The notes beneath the pieces are model-generated. The model searched no databases and was not told the DNA's origin. It was given only the letters and a program-made list of their open reading frames with translations. Below, in pieces: positions 18,165-26,667 of a stretch of DNA of 64,000 bases (position 1 is the first letter of the stretch; every line of letters begins with the position of its first letter). Both the position numbers and the translations under genes were made by a program. The stretch is taken from contig NZ_JAQMWP010000003.1 in assembly GCF_030403745.1 (NCBI RefSeq), positions 310,001 through 374,000 of the forward strand, written 5' to 3'. The DNA is from Streptomyces sp. S.PB5 (lineage in GTDB: Bacteria > Actinomycetota > Actinomycetes > Streptomycetales > Streptomycetaceae).

Positions 18165-18710
18165 GTGCAGTGGACGAAACAGAACGAACAAACTGTGTAT
18201 GAAAACCGTTGGTTCAGCGTCAACCTCGCGGATGTCGAGCTGCCGGACGGTCGGCACCTCGATCACTTTTTGATACGGCTGCGGCCCGTTGCCGTGGCCA
18301 CGGTGGTCAACGAGGCCAATGAGGTCCTCCTCCTGTGGCGCCACCGCTTCATCACCGACAGCTGGGGGTGGGAACTGGCCGCGGGTGTCGTCGAGGACGG
18401 CGAGGACATCGCGTACGCGGCCGCCAGGGAACTCGAGGAAGAGACCGGCTGGCGACCGGGACCTCTGCACCACCTCATGAGCGTGGAACCGTCCAACGGG
18501 CTCACCGACGCCCGGCACCACATCTACTGGGCCGAGGAGGGCGAGTACGTGGGACACCCCGTGGACGACTTCGAGTCGGACCGCCGGGAATGGGTCCCCC
18601 TCAAGCTCGTCCCCGACATGGTCGCCCGTGGGGAGGTCCCGGCCGCCAACATGGCGGCCGCGTTACTCCTGCTGCACCATCTGAGGCTCGGGCAGGACGC
18701 CTTGCCCTGA
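18165..18710 (+). CDS. NUDIX hydrolase, ADP-ribose-pyrophosphatase-like
   Basis: The 181-residue protein cleaves a nucleoside diphosphate linked to another moiety, using divalent metal. A complete NUDIX box spans residues 74-96 (GVVEDGE...RELEEETGW), preceded by the beta strand AVATVVNEANEVLLLWRHRF. The spacing and the HHLMSVEPSNGLTD segment resemble ADP-ribose pyrophosphatases, but the substrate is unproven. GTG 18165 is chosen because GGAAGGTGG lies just upstream; the open frame reaches 18090. It is convergent with a small membrane-protein gene. Confidence 0.88.
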   Translation: MQWTKQNEQTVYENRWFSVNLADVELPDGRHLDHFLIRLRPVAVATVVNEANEVLLLWRHRFITDSWGWELAAGVVEDGEDIAYAAARELEEETGWRPGPLHHLMSVEPSNGLTDARHHIYWAEEGEYVGHPVDDFESDRREWVPLKLVPDMVARGEVPAANMAAALLLLHHLRLGQDALP

Positions 18711-18733
18711 CTCCCCCCACCGCGTCCCGCGTC

Positions 18734-18991
18734 CTAGCGGCCGATGGCCTGCCAGATCGCCACGATCAGCGCGCCCACGGCTGTCACGGCGGCGACGGCG
18801 GGCAGCGGCCAGCGGGCGTGTTCCAGTGCGACGATGCGTGCGCTCAGGTCGTCCAGTTCCTTGTCCGTCTCCTCCGTGCGATGGCTGAGCAGTGCGAGCC
18901 CTCCCTCGACACGCGCGTACGCGACGTCGAGGCGGCGGCGTAACTCTGCGAGTTCTCCATGGACCACGGGATGCTCCGGGTCGGTGGTCAC
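18734..18991 (-). CDS. Small coiled-coil tail-anchored membrane protein
   Basis: The 85-residue product has a charged helical N-terminal part (VVHGELAELRRRLDVAYARV and RTEETDKELDDLSARIVALE) likely to form a coiled coil. A single C-terminal membrane helix (PAVAAVTAVGALIVAIWQAI) follows. GTG 18991 is selected by AAAGGAG seven bases upstream on the minus strand; an open frame to 19165 adds unlikely residues. The layout resembles phage haemolysin/XhlA-type or tail-anchored scaffold proteins, but I cannot name a family. It is convergent with the NUDIX gene. Confidence 0.65.
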   Translation of the reverse strand: MTTDPEHPVVHGELAELRRRLDVAYARVEGGLALLSHRTEETDKELDDLSARIVALEHARWPLPAVAAVTAVGALIVAIWQAIGR

Positions 18992-19121
18992 GGGTCCACT
19001 CCTTTCCGTAGTCGTCACATCCCTTGCATGCGCATGAAGAGTCAACTCCCCTGGTGGACGCGTGGGGAGCGTGTGCGACAGGCATATGCGGGCCCGGCGC
19101 GCACACGGTGTGTGAATGCGG

Positions 19122-19153
19122 CGGGCCCGGCGCTCCGAAGAGTGCCGGGCCCG
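19122..19153 (-). terminator. Strong hairpin downstream of the hydroxyacyl-CoA dehydrogenase
   Basis: CGGGCCCGGC (19122-19131) pairs with GCCGGGCCCG (19144-19153) around a 12-base loop, about 60 bases beyond the stop of the minus-strand dehydrogenase gene. There is no U-tract, as is usual for Streptomyces terminators. Confidence 0.65.
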
Positions 19154-19214
19154 TGTTCGTCGCACTGTGTAATCAGCACCCTGAAACGGGCACTGTGCAC
19201 ATGGCTGAGACCTG

Positions 19215-20090
19215 TCAGCTGTAGGTGTAGAAGCCGGAACCCGTCTTGCGGCCCAGCCGGCCCGCGTCCACCATGCGCTGGAGCAGCGGGGGAGCGGCGT
19301 ACAGGGGCTCCTTGTACTCCTCGTACATGGAGTTCGCGATGGAGACGATCGTGTCCAGACCGATCAGGTCGGACAGCTTCAGCGGGCCCATCGGGTGGGC
19401 GCAGCCCATCTCCATGCCGTTGTCGATGTCCTCGCGGCCCGCGATGCCCGACTCGAACATCCGGATGGCGGAGAGGAGATACGGCACCAGCAGCGCGTTG
19501 ACCACGAAGCCGGAGCGGTCCTGGGCGCGGATCGCGTGCTTGCCGAGGAGCTTCTCGGCGAAGGCCTGGGCGCGGCTGATCGTGCCCTCGGAGGTGGTGA
19601 GCGCCGGGATCAGCTCGACGAGCTTCTGCACCGGGGCCGGGTTGAAGAAGTGGATGCCGATGACATGGTCGGGCCGCGAGGTGGCGACCGCCAGCTTCAC
19701 CAGGGGGATGGACGAGGTGTTGGAGGCGAGGATCGCGTCCGGGCGGGTCATGACCTGGTCGAGGACCTGGAAGATCTCCGTCTTGACCTGCTCGTTCTCG
19801 ACGACGGCCTCGATCACCAGATCGCGGTCGGAGAACTCGCCGAGGTCGGTGGTGAAGGACAGCCGCGCCAGCGTCGCGTCCCGCTCCTCCTCGGTGATCT
19901 TGCCGCGCTCGGCGGCCTTCGCCAGGGAGTTCAGCAGCCGGGTCCGGCCGATCTCCAGGGCCTCGCCGGTGGTCTCGGCGACCTTCACGTCCAGTCCGGA
20001 GCGGGCGCAGACCTCGGCGATGCCGGCTCCCATCTGGCCGCAGCCCACTACTCCGACGCGCGCGATGTCTCCCGCGGGGATGTCCGTCAC
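19215..20090 (-). CDS. 3-hydroxybutyryl-CoA dehydrogenase family enzyme
   Basis: The 291-residue enzyme oxidises 3-hydroxyacyl-CoA to 3-oxoacyl-CoA with NAD(P). The Rossmann motif GVVGCGQMGAGIAEVC lies at residues 13-28. The family signature continues with LASNTSSIPL, the catalytic region IGIHFFNPAPVQKLVE and the C-terminal domain (DRSGFVVNALLVPYL, MEMGCAHPMGPLKLSDLIGL). GTG 20090 is chosen over upstream in-frame codons because AAAGGGA lies in front and the family begins close to the Rossmann motif. It stands alone. A role in fatty acid or butyrate/polyhydroxyalkanoate metabolism is inferred from family only. Confidence 0.92.
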   Translation of the reverse strand: MTDIPAGDIARVGVVGCGQMGAGIAEVCARSGLDVKVAETTGEALEIGRTRLLNSLAKAAERGKITEEERDATLARLSFTTDLGEFSDRDLVIEAVVENEQVKTEIFQVLDQVMTRPDAILASNTSSIPLVKLAVATSRPDHVIGIHFFNPAPVQKLVELIPALTTSEGTISRAQAFAEKLLGKHAIRAQDRSGFVVNALLVPYLLSAIRMFESGIAGREDIDNGMEMGCAHPMGPLKLSDLIGLDTIVSIANSMYEEYKEPLYAAPPLLQRMVDAGRLGRKTGSGFYTYS

Positions 20091-20257
20091 ATCGTCCCTT
20101 TCGCTGGTCCACGAACTCCGCAGGGACTCTTTGTGGAGATGCCCTGCTCCGTTCGTGCACGTTACTGGAAAGTATCGATGATCGATCGGTGGGGTCGGGC
20201 ATCCTGGGCGCGAACGGTCCGCGGTCGGGCGGATCTGCCGGATTTCGGGGTGTACAG

Positions 20258-21496
20258 ATGGGTCGTTTGTCACGTCGGGCGTTCGCGTTGGCCACGCTCA
20301 CGACGCTCACCACCGCTTCGGGGAGCGCGTCGGCCGCGCAGGCCGCGCCGGCCCGTCATTCGCGTGCGGTGCGTGAGACGCGGGGCGTATGGATCGCGAG
20401 TGTGGCCAACCGTGACTGGCCCTCCAGGTCCGGCCTGACCGCCAAGGAGCAGAAGGCCGAGCTCATCGGCCACCTCGACAGGGCCGTGGCCGACCGCCTC
20501 AACACCGTGATCCTCCAGGTACGGCCCACCGCGGACGCGCTGTGGCCCTCACCGTACGAGCCCTGGTCGCAGTACCTGACCGGAACCCAGGGCAAGGCCC
20601 CCGGCTGGGACCCGCTCGGGACCGCCGTACGGGAGGCGCACCGGCGGGGACTGGAACTGCACGCCTGGTTCAACCCGTACCGCATCTCCAACCAGGCGGA
20701 TCCGGCGGGGCTCGTCGCCTCGCACCCGGCGCGGCAGCACCCGGAGTGGGTGGTGCCGTACGGCGGGAAGCTGTACTACAACCCCGGGCTGCCCGAGGTC
20801 CGTGCCTTCGTGCAGGACGCGATCCTCGACGCGGTGGCGAAGTACCCGGTGGACGCGGTCCACTTCGACGACTACTTCTACCCGTACCCGGTCGCCGGAC
20901 AGACCTTCGACGACGACGCGGCCTACGACGAGTACGGCGGCGGGTTCGCCACCCGGGCCGACTGGCGGCGGGACAACATCGACAAGCTGGTGCTGGAGAC
21001 CGCGGCCCGTATCAAGCAGATCCGGCCCGCCACCCGGTTCGGAATCAGCCCTTTCGGCGTGTGGCGCAACGTGGCCACCGATCCGCTCGGCTCCAACACG
21101 GGCGCGGGGGTGCAGTCGTACGACGACAACTACGCGGACACCCGCAAGTGGGTCCAGGAGGGCTGGATCGACTACCTCGTGCCGCAGTTGTACTGGAACA
21201 TCGGCCTGGCCGTCGCCGACTACGCGAAGCTCGTGCCCTGGTGGGCCGATGTGGCGCGGGGGAGCAGGACGAAGCTGTACCTGGGCGAGGCGCTGTACAA
21301 GGCCGGGGACCCGGCCCAGCCCGCGGCCTGGCAGGACCCCGCGGAGCTGTCCCGGCACCTCACCCTCGCCAAGGAACACCCGGAGGTCTGCGGGCATGTG
21401 TTCTTCGCCGCCAGGGAGGTGGCCTCGGATCCGATCGGCGCGATGGCGCGGGTCGTCGCCGACCACTACCAGCAGCCGGCGAAAACCTCACGCTGA
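20258..21496 (+). CDS. Tat-exported GHL10-type glycoside hydrolase-like protein
   Basis: The 412-residue protein has a twin-arginine signal (LSRRAFALATLTT, cleavage near SASAAQA). It is followed by the DUF187/GHL10 barrel: RGVWIASVANRDWPS, VILQVRPTADALWPS, ELHAWFNPYR, AVHFDDYFYPY and YLVPQLYWNIG. E. coli DigH, in the same family, cleaves denuded peptidoglycan glycan strands, so a cell-wall role is plausible but not shown. Candidate catalytic acids are the Asp pair in HFDDYFYPY. ATG 20258 is selected because the signal peptide starts there. It is convergent with a DUF1918 gene one base away. Confidence 0.85.
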   Translation: MGRLSRRAFALATLTTLTTASGSASAAQAAPARHSRAVRETRGVWIASVANRDWPSRSGLTAKEQKAELIGHLDRAVADRLNTVILQVRPTADALWPSPYEPWSQYLTGTQGKAPGWDPLGTAVREAHRRGLELHAWFNPYRISNQADPAGLVASHPARQHPEWVVPYGGKLYYNPGLPEVRAFVQDAILDAVAKYPVDAVHFDDYFYPYPVAGQTFDDDAAYDEYGGGFATRADWRRDNIDKLVLETAARIKQIRPATRFGISPFGVWRNVATDPLGSNTGAGVQSYDDNYADTRKWVQEGWIDYLVPQLYWNIGLAVADYAKLVPWWADVARGSRTKLYLGEALYKAGDPAQPAAWQDPAELSRHLTLAKEHPEVCGHVFFAAREVASDPIGAMARVVADHYQQPAKTSR

Positions 21497-21497
21497 A

Positions 21498-21692
21498 CTA
21501 CTTCGCGGTGTCCCGGTGACGGATCTCGGTGTCGGGGCCGGGTGAGCACACGCCCACGTGCCCGTCCTCGAAGCGGACGCGGTACGGGGGGTTGCCCTCG
21601 TGCCCCATCACTTCGACGATCTCGCCGATCTTGTCGTGCTGTCCGACCACCCTGCCGTGCTGCACAAGCTGGTCGCCCACGGTTGCACGCAT
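21498..21692 (-). CDS. DUF1918 family small protein
   Basis: The 64-residue protein is a small beta-barrel-like domain, recognised by GDQLVQHGRVVGQHDKIGEI, VMGHEGNPPYRVRFEDGHVG and a C-terminal PGPDTEIRH. These are typical of DUF1918 proteins, which are common in actinobacteria and have no assigned function. GAGGAGG precedes ATG 21692 on the minus strand. It is downstream of nothing obvious and convergent with the GHL10 gene, whose stop is one base away, so read-through antisense effects are possible. Confidence 0.8.
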   Translation of the reverse strand: MRATVGDQLVQHGRVVGQHDKIGEIVEVMGHEGNPPYRVRFEDGHVGVCSPGPDTEIRHRDTAK

Positions 21693-21807
21693 CTGCGGTC
21701 CTCCTCACGAGGTGCGGGAGCAGCGGTCCGTGGCCTTGATTTTACGGCGCTGACGCCCTGTTGGGACCGGCGCGTACACGCCCTCAGCCGGGGCGCGTAC
21801 GCGGCCC

Positions 21808-22722
21808 TCAGCCGCGCGCCCGCTGGGTGACGGCGATGCACACCAGCACCGCCGCGGCCGTCAGCGGGGCGGCCACCGTCAGGTGCTCACCCAGCAGCAG
21901 CACCGACCACACCAGTGTGAGCAGGGGCTGGGCCAACTGCAACTGGCTGGCCTTCGGGATCCCGATCATCGCCATGCCCCGGTACCAGACGACCAGCCCG
22001 AGGAACTGCGAACCCGCCGCCACCCACAGCAGCCCGGCCACGCTGTGCGCGGTGAACCGCACGGGCTCGTACGACAGTGCCACCGCGGCGGCGGGCGCGC
22101 TGACCGGCAGACACAGCACCAGCGCCCAGCCGACGACCTGCCAGCCCGGCATGACCTTGGCGAGCCGGCCGCCCTCGGTGTAACCGGCCGCGCACACCAG
22201 CAGCGCGCCGAACAGATAGACATCGGCGGAGGTCAGCGCACCGCCGCTCTGCTGCACGGTGAAGGCGGCGACCGCGGCCGCCCCGGCGAGGGCCGCGGTC
22301 CAGAAGGTGCGGGACGGGCGGGTGCCCATGCGCAGGGCGGAGAACAGCGCGGTGGTGAGCGGGAGCAGCCCGACCACGACAGCGGCGTGGGAGGTGGTCG
22401 AGGTCTGCAGCGCGAGGGTGGTCAGCAGCGGGAAGCCGACGACGACCCCGGCGGCCACGACCGCGAGCCCCGCCCAGTGCCGCCGGTCCGGGACCGGGAT
22501 CTGCAGCGCCAGCAGACACGCCCCGGCGATCAGCGCGGCGAGGACGGACCGGACGCCGACCAGCGACCAGGGGCCGAAACCCTCCAGACCCCAGGCGGTC
22601 GAGGGGAAGGTGAGGGAGAAGGCGACGACCCCGAGGGCGGCGAGGACGGTGCCGGTCGTCCTGGCGGGCGGGGCGTCGACCGCTATCGTGGTGGGGGTAG
22701 TAGCGCTACTCTGTGCTCTCAT
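21808..22722 (-). CDS. EamA-family (DMT) membrane exporter
   Basis: The 304-residue protein has about ten hydrophobic helices in two EamA halves (VLAALGVVAFSLTFPSTAWG through QSGGALTSADVYLFGALLV, and WALVLCLPVSAPAAAV through AAAVLVCIAV). EamA proteins export metabolites or amino acids. It diverges from a MocR regulator and the start codons of the two genes overlap (CATG at 22720-22723), so the regulator very probably controls it. No better in-frame start is visible downstream within 30 codons. A perfect palindrome lies inside codons 5-8. Confidence 0.88.
   Translation of the reverse strand: MRAQSSATTPTTIAVDAPPARTTGTVLAALGVVAFSLTFPSTAWGLEGFGPWSLVGVRSVLAALIAGACLLALQIPVPDRRHWAGLAVVAAGVVVGFPLLTTLALQTSTTSHAAVVVGLLPLTTALFSALRMGTRPSRTFWTAALAGAAAVAAFTVQQSGGALTSADVYLFGALLVCAAGYTEGGRLAKVMPGWQVVGWALVLCLPVSAPAAAVALSYEPVRFTAHSVAGLLWVAAGSQFLGLVVWYRGMAMIGIPKASQLQLAQPLLTLVWSVLLLGEHLTVAAPLTAAAVLVCIAVTQRARG
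22699..22710. promoter_or_regulatory. Palindromic operator between EamA and MocR genes
   Basis: AGTAGCGCTACT is a perfect 12-bp inverted repeat, ten bases before the MocR start and inside the first codons of the EamA gene. A GntR-type domain recognising it could control both genes at once. A partial copy (CCGCTACTCT) occurs at about 22778 in the regulator gene. Confidence 0.55.
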
Positions 22723-24154
22723 GCAAGAGCGTAGCAGTGTGAGTGAGCTGGCGGAACGGCTGCGATCCGAGCTGAACCGCTACTCTCCTGGTGGAAAGCT
22801 CCCGTCCAGCCGGGCGCTCGTCGAGCGCTACCGGGTGAGCCCGGTGACCGTCTCCCGGGCGCTTGCCCAGCTGGCCGCCGAGGGGCTCGTCGTCACCCGG
22901 CCCGGCGCGGGTGCGTTCCGCGCGCAAGCGCGTACGACCGCCACCCCGGCCGGGGACACCTCCTGGCAGGAGGTCGCCCTCAGCGCGGACGCCGCCGCCG
23001 ACCTCGTACCGCGCTCGGTGGACGCGAGCGGTGTCCTGGTCTCGCTCGCCGCACCGCCGCCGGAGGTCATCGAGTTCACCGGCGGCTATCTGCACCCCTC
23101 GCTCCAGCCGGAGCAGGCACTGGCCGCGGCCCTCTCCCGAGCCGCCCGCCGCCCCGGCGCCTGGGGGAGGCCGCCCATGGAGGGGCTGACGGAACTGCGC
23201 GAGTGGTTCGCGCGCGGTATCGGCGGCTCCGTCACGGCGGCCGAGGTGCTGATCGCCGCGGGCGGCCAGTCGGCGCTCACGATCGCGCTACGCGCCCTCG
23301 CCCCGCCAGGGGCGCCGGTGCTGGTGGAGTCGCCGACGTATCCGGGCATGCTGGCGATCGCCCGCGCGGCCGGTCTGCGCCCCGTACCGGTCCCGGTGGA
23401 CGCGGACGGTGTGAAGCCCGAACTCCTCGCCGACGCCTTCCGGGCCACCGGCGCCCGGGTGTTCGTCTGCCAGCCCCTGTTCCAGAACCCGACGGGTGCG
23501 GTGCTCGCCCCTGCGCGGCGGGGTGAGGTGCTGCGCATCGCCCGCGAGGCCGGCGCGTTCGTCGTCGAGGACGACTTCGTACGACGGCTCGTGCACGAGG
23601 ACGCGGGGGAGCTGCCGCGCCCCCTGGCCGCCGAGGACGCCGACGGTGTGGTCGTCCACGTCTGCTCACTGACCAAGGCGACCTCGCCGAGCTTCCGGGT
23701 GTGCGCGCTGGTGGCGAAGGGGCCGGTACTGGAACGCCTCCGGGCCATCCAGGTCGTCGACACCTTCTTCGTGCCCCGCCCCCTCCAGGAGGCCGCGCTC
23801 GAACTCGTCGGCTCGCCGGCCTGGCCACGCCATCTGCGGGCGATCTCGGCCGACTTGAGGCAACGCCGGGACACCATGACGTCCGCCCTCCGCCTCGGCC
23901 TCCCCGAACTCGCCCTCCCGCACATCCCGTCGGGCGGCTACCACCTCTGGCTCCGCCTGCCGGAAGGCCTGGACGAGGCCGCGCTCACCTCCGCCGCCCT
24001 GCGTGCGGGCGTCGCGATCACACCGGGCCGCCCGTACTTCAGCGCCGAACCTCCGGCGGGACACGTGCGGTTGAGCTTCGCGGCGGTGGCGGGTGCCGGG
24101 GAGATCGCGGAGGGGGTACGGCGGCTGCGGGCGGCCTGTGACGAGGTCTTCTGA
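22721..24154 (+). CDS. MocR/PdxR-type regulator (GntR HTH fused to aminotransferase fold)
   Basis: The 477-residue protein has an N-terminal GntR winged helix (residues 5-70: SVSELAERLRSELNRYSPGG, LPSSRALVERYRVSPVTVSR) joined to a fold-I aminotransferase domain. The PLP lysine is Lys319 in SLTKATSPSF, and AGGQSALTIAL and QPLFQNPTGAVL are conserved surrounding elements. MocR proteins use PLP or an amino compound as effector, and the divergent EamA exporter is the obvious target. The ATG overlaps the opposing ATG, so the mRNA is probably leaderless or nearly so. Confidence 0.9.
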   Translation: MQERSSVSELAERLRSELNRYSPGGKLPSSRALVERYRVSPVTVSRALAQLAAEGLVVTRPGAGAFRAQARTTATPAGDTSWQEVALSADAAADLVPRSVDASGVLVSLAAPPPEVIEFTGGYLHPSLQPEQALAAALSRAARRPGAWGRPPMEGLTELREWFARGIGGSVTAAEVLIAAGGQSALTIALRALAPPGAPVLVESPTYPGMLAIARAAGLRPVPVPVDADGVKPELLADAFRATGARVFVCQPLFQNPTGAVLAPARRGEVLRIAREAGAFVVEDDFVRRLVHEDAGELPRPLAAEDADGVVVHVCSLTKATSPSFRVCALVAKGPVLERLRAIQVVDTFFVPRPLQEAALELVGSPAWPRHLRAISADLRQRRDTMTSALRLGLPELALPHIPSGGYHLWLRLPEGLDEAALTSAALRAGVAITPGRPYFSAEPPAGHVRLSFAAVAGAGEIAEGVRRLRAACDEVF

Positions 24155-24193
24155 GCGGACCCGGTGAAGTCGGCTGCGGCGCGGCAGCGTCCC

Positions 24194-24288
24194 GAAGGGG
24201 CGCGGGGTCGTACCGGAGTGCGGCTTCGTCGCGTGGGCGTGACCGGACACGTCCGGCCACGTCGGCACCGCAGCCGGCCGGCAGCCCC
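24194..24288 (+). repeat. Dispersed Streptomyces intergenic repeat, copy B
   Basis: AAGGGGCGCGGGG and GTGCGGCTTCGTCGCGTGG match copies A (16365-16430) and C (47369-47465). It fills the gap between the convergent MocR and DUF6461 genes and contains the inverted repeat GACACGTCCGGCCACGTC-like segment, so it may act as a bidirectional terminator. Confidence 0.6.
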
Positions 24289-24311
24289 TCGCCGCCCTCC
24301 CCGCGGAGCGC

Positions 24312-24941
24312 CTAGCCCGCGCGTACCGCCCCGCAGACGAACTCCAGGGAGCCGAACCGCCCGGCCGTCAGCCGTATCCCGGTGATCCGCTCGGCGAGGG
24401 CGAACGCGGACTCGGTGGGGCGGTGGGCCGAAGTCCGCTCCTCGTCCGGCTCGAAGCCGGACTCCCGCATCTCCGTGAGGAACCGGTCGGCGCCGCTGCC
24501 GTCCCGCAGGGACGGGAAGAGGGGCTCGAAGTGCAGCAGCAGCTCGCCGTCCGCCAGCCAGGTGAAGTGGTCCACCGCGTTGATGTTCCGGCAGTGCGAG
24601 ACCACGGTCCGCCCCTTCGACACGGGGCCCATCACCGATGAGGTGACACCCACGCAGCCATGGATCTCGACCATCACCGCCCAGCCGTCGAGGGCCGCGA
24701 CGCCCACGAACATCTCGTCGTCCCCGTCGTCCCCGTCGTCCTGCCGGTCCCAGAACTCGAAGGCCGGCTCGAACAGCGCCGGTACCCCGGTGACCCGTAT
24801 GCCGGGTGCGGCCCCCAGCTCTTCGAGCAGGCGGGCCGGTGTGATGGCGTCGACCAGCGTGACGCAGTAGCCCTCCAGCAGGCCGTCGTGCTGCTCGCGC
24901 AACCAGGCGTAGTCCGTGGCGTGCGGTGTCGTCCCCGTCAT
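24312..24941 (-). CDS. DUF6461-like protein of unknown function
   Basis: The 209-residue protein begins near DYAWLREQHDGLLEGYCVTL, which resembles the DUF6461 N-terminus as I remember it. It continues with VGVAALDGWAVMVEIHGCVG and a C-terminal region with ESAFALAERITGIRLTAGRF. It is acidic with no membrane segment, and the central DDGDDGDDE run is a low-complexity acidic patch. ATG 24941 is preferred; ATG 24953 and 24989 are in frame. Family proteins are common in Streptomyces and have no known function. It is divergent from the GNAT gene. Confidence 0.65.
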   Translation of the reverse strand: MTGTTPHATDYAWLREQHDGLLEGYCVTLVDAITPARLLEELGAAPGIRVTGVPALFEPAFEFWDRQDDGDDGDDEMFVGVAALDGWAVMVEIHGCVGVTSSVMGPVSKGRTVVSHCRNINAVDHFTWLADGELLLHFEPLFPSLRDGSGADRFLTEMRESGFEPDEERTSAHRPTESAFALAERITGIRLTAGRFGSLEFVCGAVRAG

Positions 24942-25042
24942 GACGCACAGCATCGCACCCACCACTGACAACGCCTCCGAGACCGACAACGCCCCCGAGA
25001 AACCGCTCGCCGCCGCCCTCCCCGCCCTGCCAGGATCCCGGC

Positions 25043-25468
25043 ATGAGCAACCTCGCCGACGGCTACGAGATCTCCGCCGACCCCGACCGCATCGACGCCG
25101 CCCGCGTCCACCACTGGCTCTCCACCGACGCGTACTGGGCGATCGGCCGCCCCCGGGAGAAGCAGGACCGGGCGATCGCCGGGTCGCTCAACTTCGGGGT
25201 GTACGACACGCTTTCCGGGGATCAGGTGGCGTACGCCCGGGTCATCACGGATCGCGCCACCTTCGCGTGGCTGTGCGACGTCTACGTCGACCCGGCCGTA
25301 CGCGGAAAGGGCATCGGCACCGCGCTCGTCGAGGCCGTGCGCGAGCACCTGCGCCCGCACGGACTGCGCCGGATCCTGCTCGCCACGCACGACGCACACG
25401 GGGTCTACGAGAAGGCGGGGTTCGAGCCGCTCGCCGACCCGGACCACTGGATGGCGCACCTCTACTAA
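25043..25468 (+). CDS. GNAT-family N-acetyltransferase
   Basis: The 141-residue protein transfers acetyl from acetyl-CoA to an amine. The acetyl-CoA pyrophosphate loop VDPAVRGKGIGTALV (Q/RxxGxG/A type) is clear, preceded by the beta strand ATFAWLCDVYV and followed by HGLRRILLATHDAHGVYEKA. The N-terminal LSTDAYWAIGRPREKQDRAI segment is typical of the small YjdJ/YitI-type branch. The substrate is unknown. ATG 25043 is about 100 bases from the divergent DUF6461 gene. Confidence 0.88.
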   Translation: MSNLADGYEISADPDRIDAARVHHWLSTDAYWAIGRPREKQDRAIAGSLNFGVYDTLSGDQVAYARVITDRATFAWLCDVYVDPAVRGKGIGTALVEAVREHLRPHGLRRILLATHDAHGVYEKAGFEPLADPDHWMAHLY

Positions 25469-25590
25469 CACCTCTCGTTTCGGCGGACTTGTCCGGCACG
25501 TCCTGACCGCGGAGTAAGATTCCGCCAACCCTGCGTAACCCCCAGATAACCTCCCTTGACCTGCGGACTTTCTCCACTCACCATCGCCGC

Positions 25591-26184
25591 ATGTCACTTC
25601 GGGTCACATTCGTCGCCGCCGCCCGCAGCTCACCCCTGCTCGCGGATCGCTTCGAGGACGACCGGCCGCTGGACCAGGCCGGCTGGGACGAGGTGCAGCG
25701 CGCGGCGGGGGAGTTGCTGCCGCTGGCCGCGGCGGAGCTGCGCTACTGCTCGCCGACCCCGCGCAGCCGCGCGACGGGCGACGCCCTCGGCTATGCCCCG
25801 CTGGTGCAACTAGCCCTGCGGGACTGCGACATGGGCCGCTGGCGCGGTCTCACGCTCGGCGAGGCGATGGCGCGCGAGCCTGAGGCGGTGGACGCCTGGC
25901 TCGCCGACCCGCGCGGCACCCCGCACGGCGGTGAGTCGCTGCTGGCCTTCATCTCCCGTGTCGGCAGCTGGCTCGACACGCGGCCCGTGGGGGACGGCGG
26001 CCGGATCGTCGCCGTCGCCGAGCCCTCGGTGGTCCGGGCCGCGCTCGTGTACGCCCTCAAGGCGCCGCCGTCGACCTACTGGAACATCGACGTCCGTCCG
26101 CTGTCGACGACCACCGTCACCGGCCGTTCGGGCCGCTGGAACCTGCGCTTCGACGGGGTGGCCGGTCAGCCCTCGCGTGCGTAG
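25591..26184 (+). CDS. Histidine-phosphatase-fold protein lacking catalytic histidines
   Basis: The 197-residue protein aligns by eye with the phosphoglycerate mutase/CobC histidine phosphatase fold: YCSPTPRSRATGDALG, DCDMGRWRGLTLGEAMA and the TPHGGESLLAFISRVGSWLD helix. However, the N-terminal RHG motif is replaced by FVAAARSSPLL, and the second catalytic His region (normally SHG) reads VAVAEPSVVRAAL. Both catalytic His are absent, so it is probably not a phosphatase and may bind a phospho-ligand. The stop overlaps the convergent DUF6314 gene by 19 bases. Confidence 0.78.
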   Translation: MSLRVTFVAAARSSPLLADRFEDDRPLDQAGWDEVQRAAGELLPLAAAELRYCSPTPRSRATGDALGYAPLVQLALRDCDMGRWRGLTLGEAMAREPEAVDAWLADPRGTPHGGESLLAFISRVGSWLDTRPVGDGGRIVAVAEPSVVRAALVYALKAPPSTYWNIDVRPLSTTTVTGRSGRWNLRFDGVAGQPSRA

Positions 26185-26609
26185 TCGGTCGTGAGGACCA
26201 GGTCCTTGGCGGGGCCGCCCACCCGCCACACCGTCCGCCAGTGGTTCGCGTCGAGGACGCTGAACTCGCCGCGGTAGAGGTCCGCCGAGCAGGGGTGGTC
26301 GGCGACATGGCGGCCGGAGGTCAGGTCCAGGTCGTGGAAGGGGCGGCCGTCGGCGAAGCGTACGTCGGCCGCGCCCGGTGAACTGCCCGGCAGGAAGCGC
26401 AGGGTGCGCTCGGCGGGGCGCGGGACGCCCTGCCAGGTGAACGTGCCCGATTCCCGGTGCAGCAGCCCGCCGCCGTCGAGCGGGCTGAAAAGCGTCGTGC
26501 CCGAGAACGCTCCCGCGTCACCGCTCGCGAGGTCCCGTACCGACCGCTCGACCCGCCAACCCCCGGCCAGGAACGCCAGGACGTCCGGGACCGGCCAGAA
26601 CTCGCCCAT
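26166..26609 (-). CDS. DUF6314 family protein
   Basis: The 147-residue protein is predicted to be a beta-barrel like the lipocalin-type DUF6314 family. Recognisable segments are PDVLAFLAGGWRVERSVRDL, FSGTTLFSPLDGGGLLHRES and HPCSADLYRGEFSVLDANHW. No function is established. It overlaps the 3' end of the histidine-phosphatase-fold gene by 19 bases in convergent orientation and diverges from the arabinofuranosidase gene, sharing its upstream region. Confidence 0.72.
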   Translation of the reverse strand: MGEFWPVPDVLAFLAGGWRVERSVRDLASGDAGAFSGTTLFSPLDGGGLLHRESGTFTWQGVPRPAERTLRFLPGSSPGAADVRFADGRPFHDLDLTSGRHVADHPCSADLYRGEFSVLDANHWRTVWRVGGPAKDLVLTTDYAREG

Positions 26610-26667
26610 CCGTTCCTCTCTTCCGGCACTTTCGACGCTTCCGATACTTTCGGTCCCGTGCGACCCG

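Noticed and set aside
18991..19165. A longer N-terminus for the small coiled-coil membrane protein
   Set aside because: The added residues are Arg/Pro/His-rich and unlike protein sequence, and AAAGGAG fits GTG 18991.
25469..25590. A promoter or riboswitch before the histidine-phosphatase-fold gene
   Set aside because: TTGACC at about 25556 has no matching -10 element at the right distance, and no conserved RNA fold is apparent.
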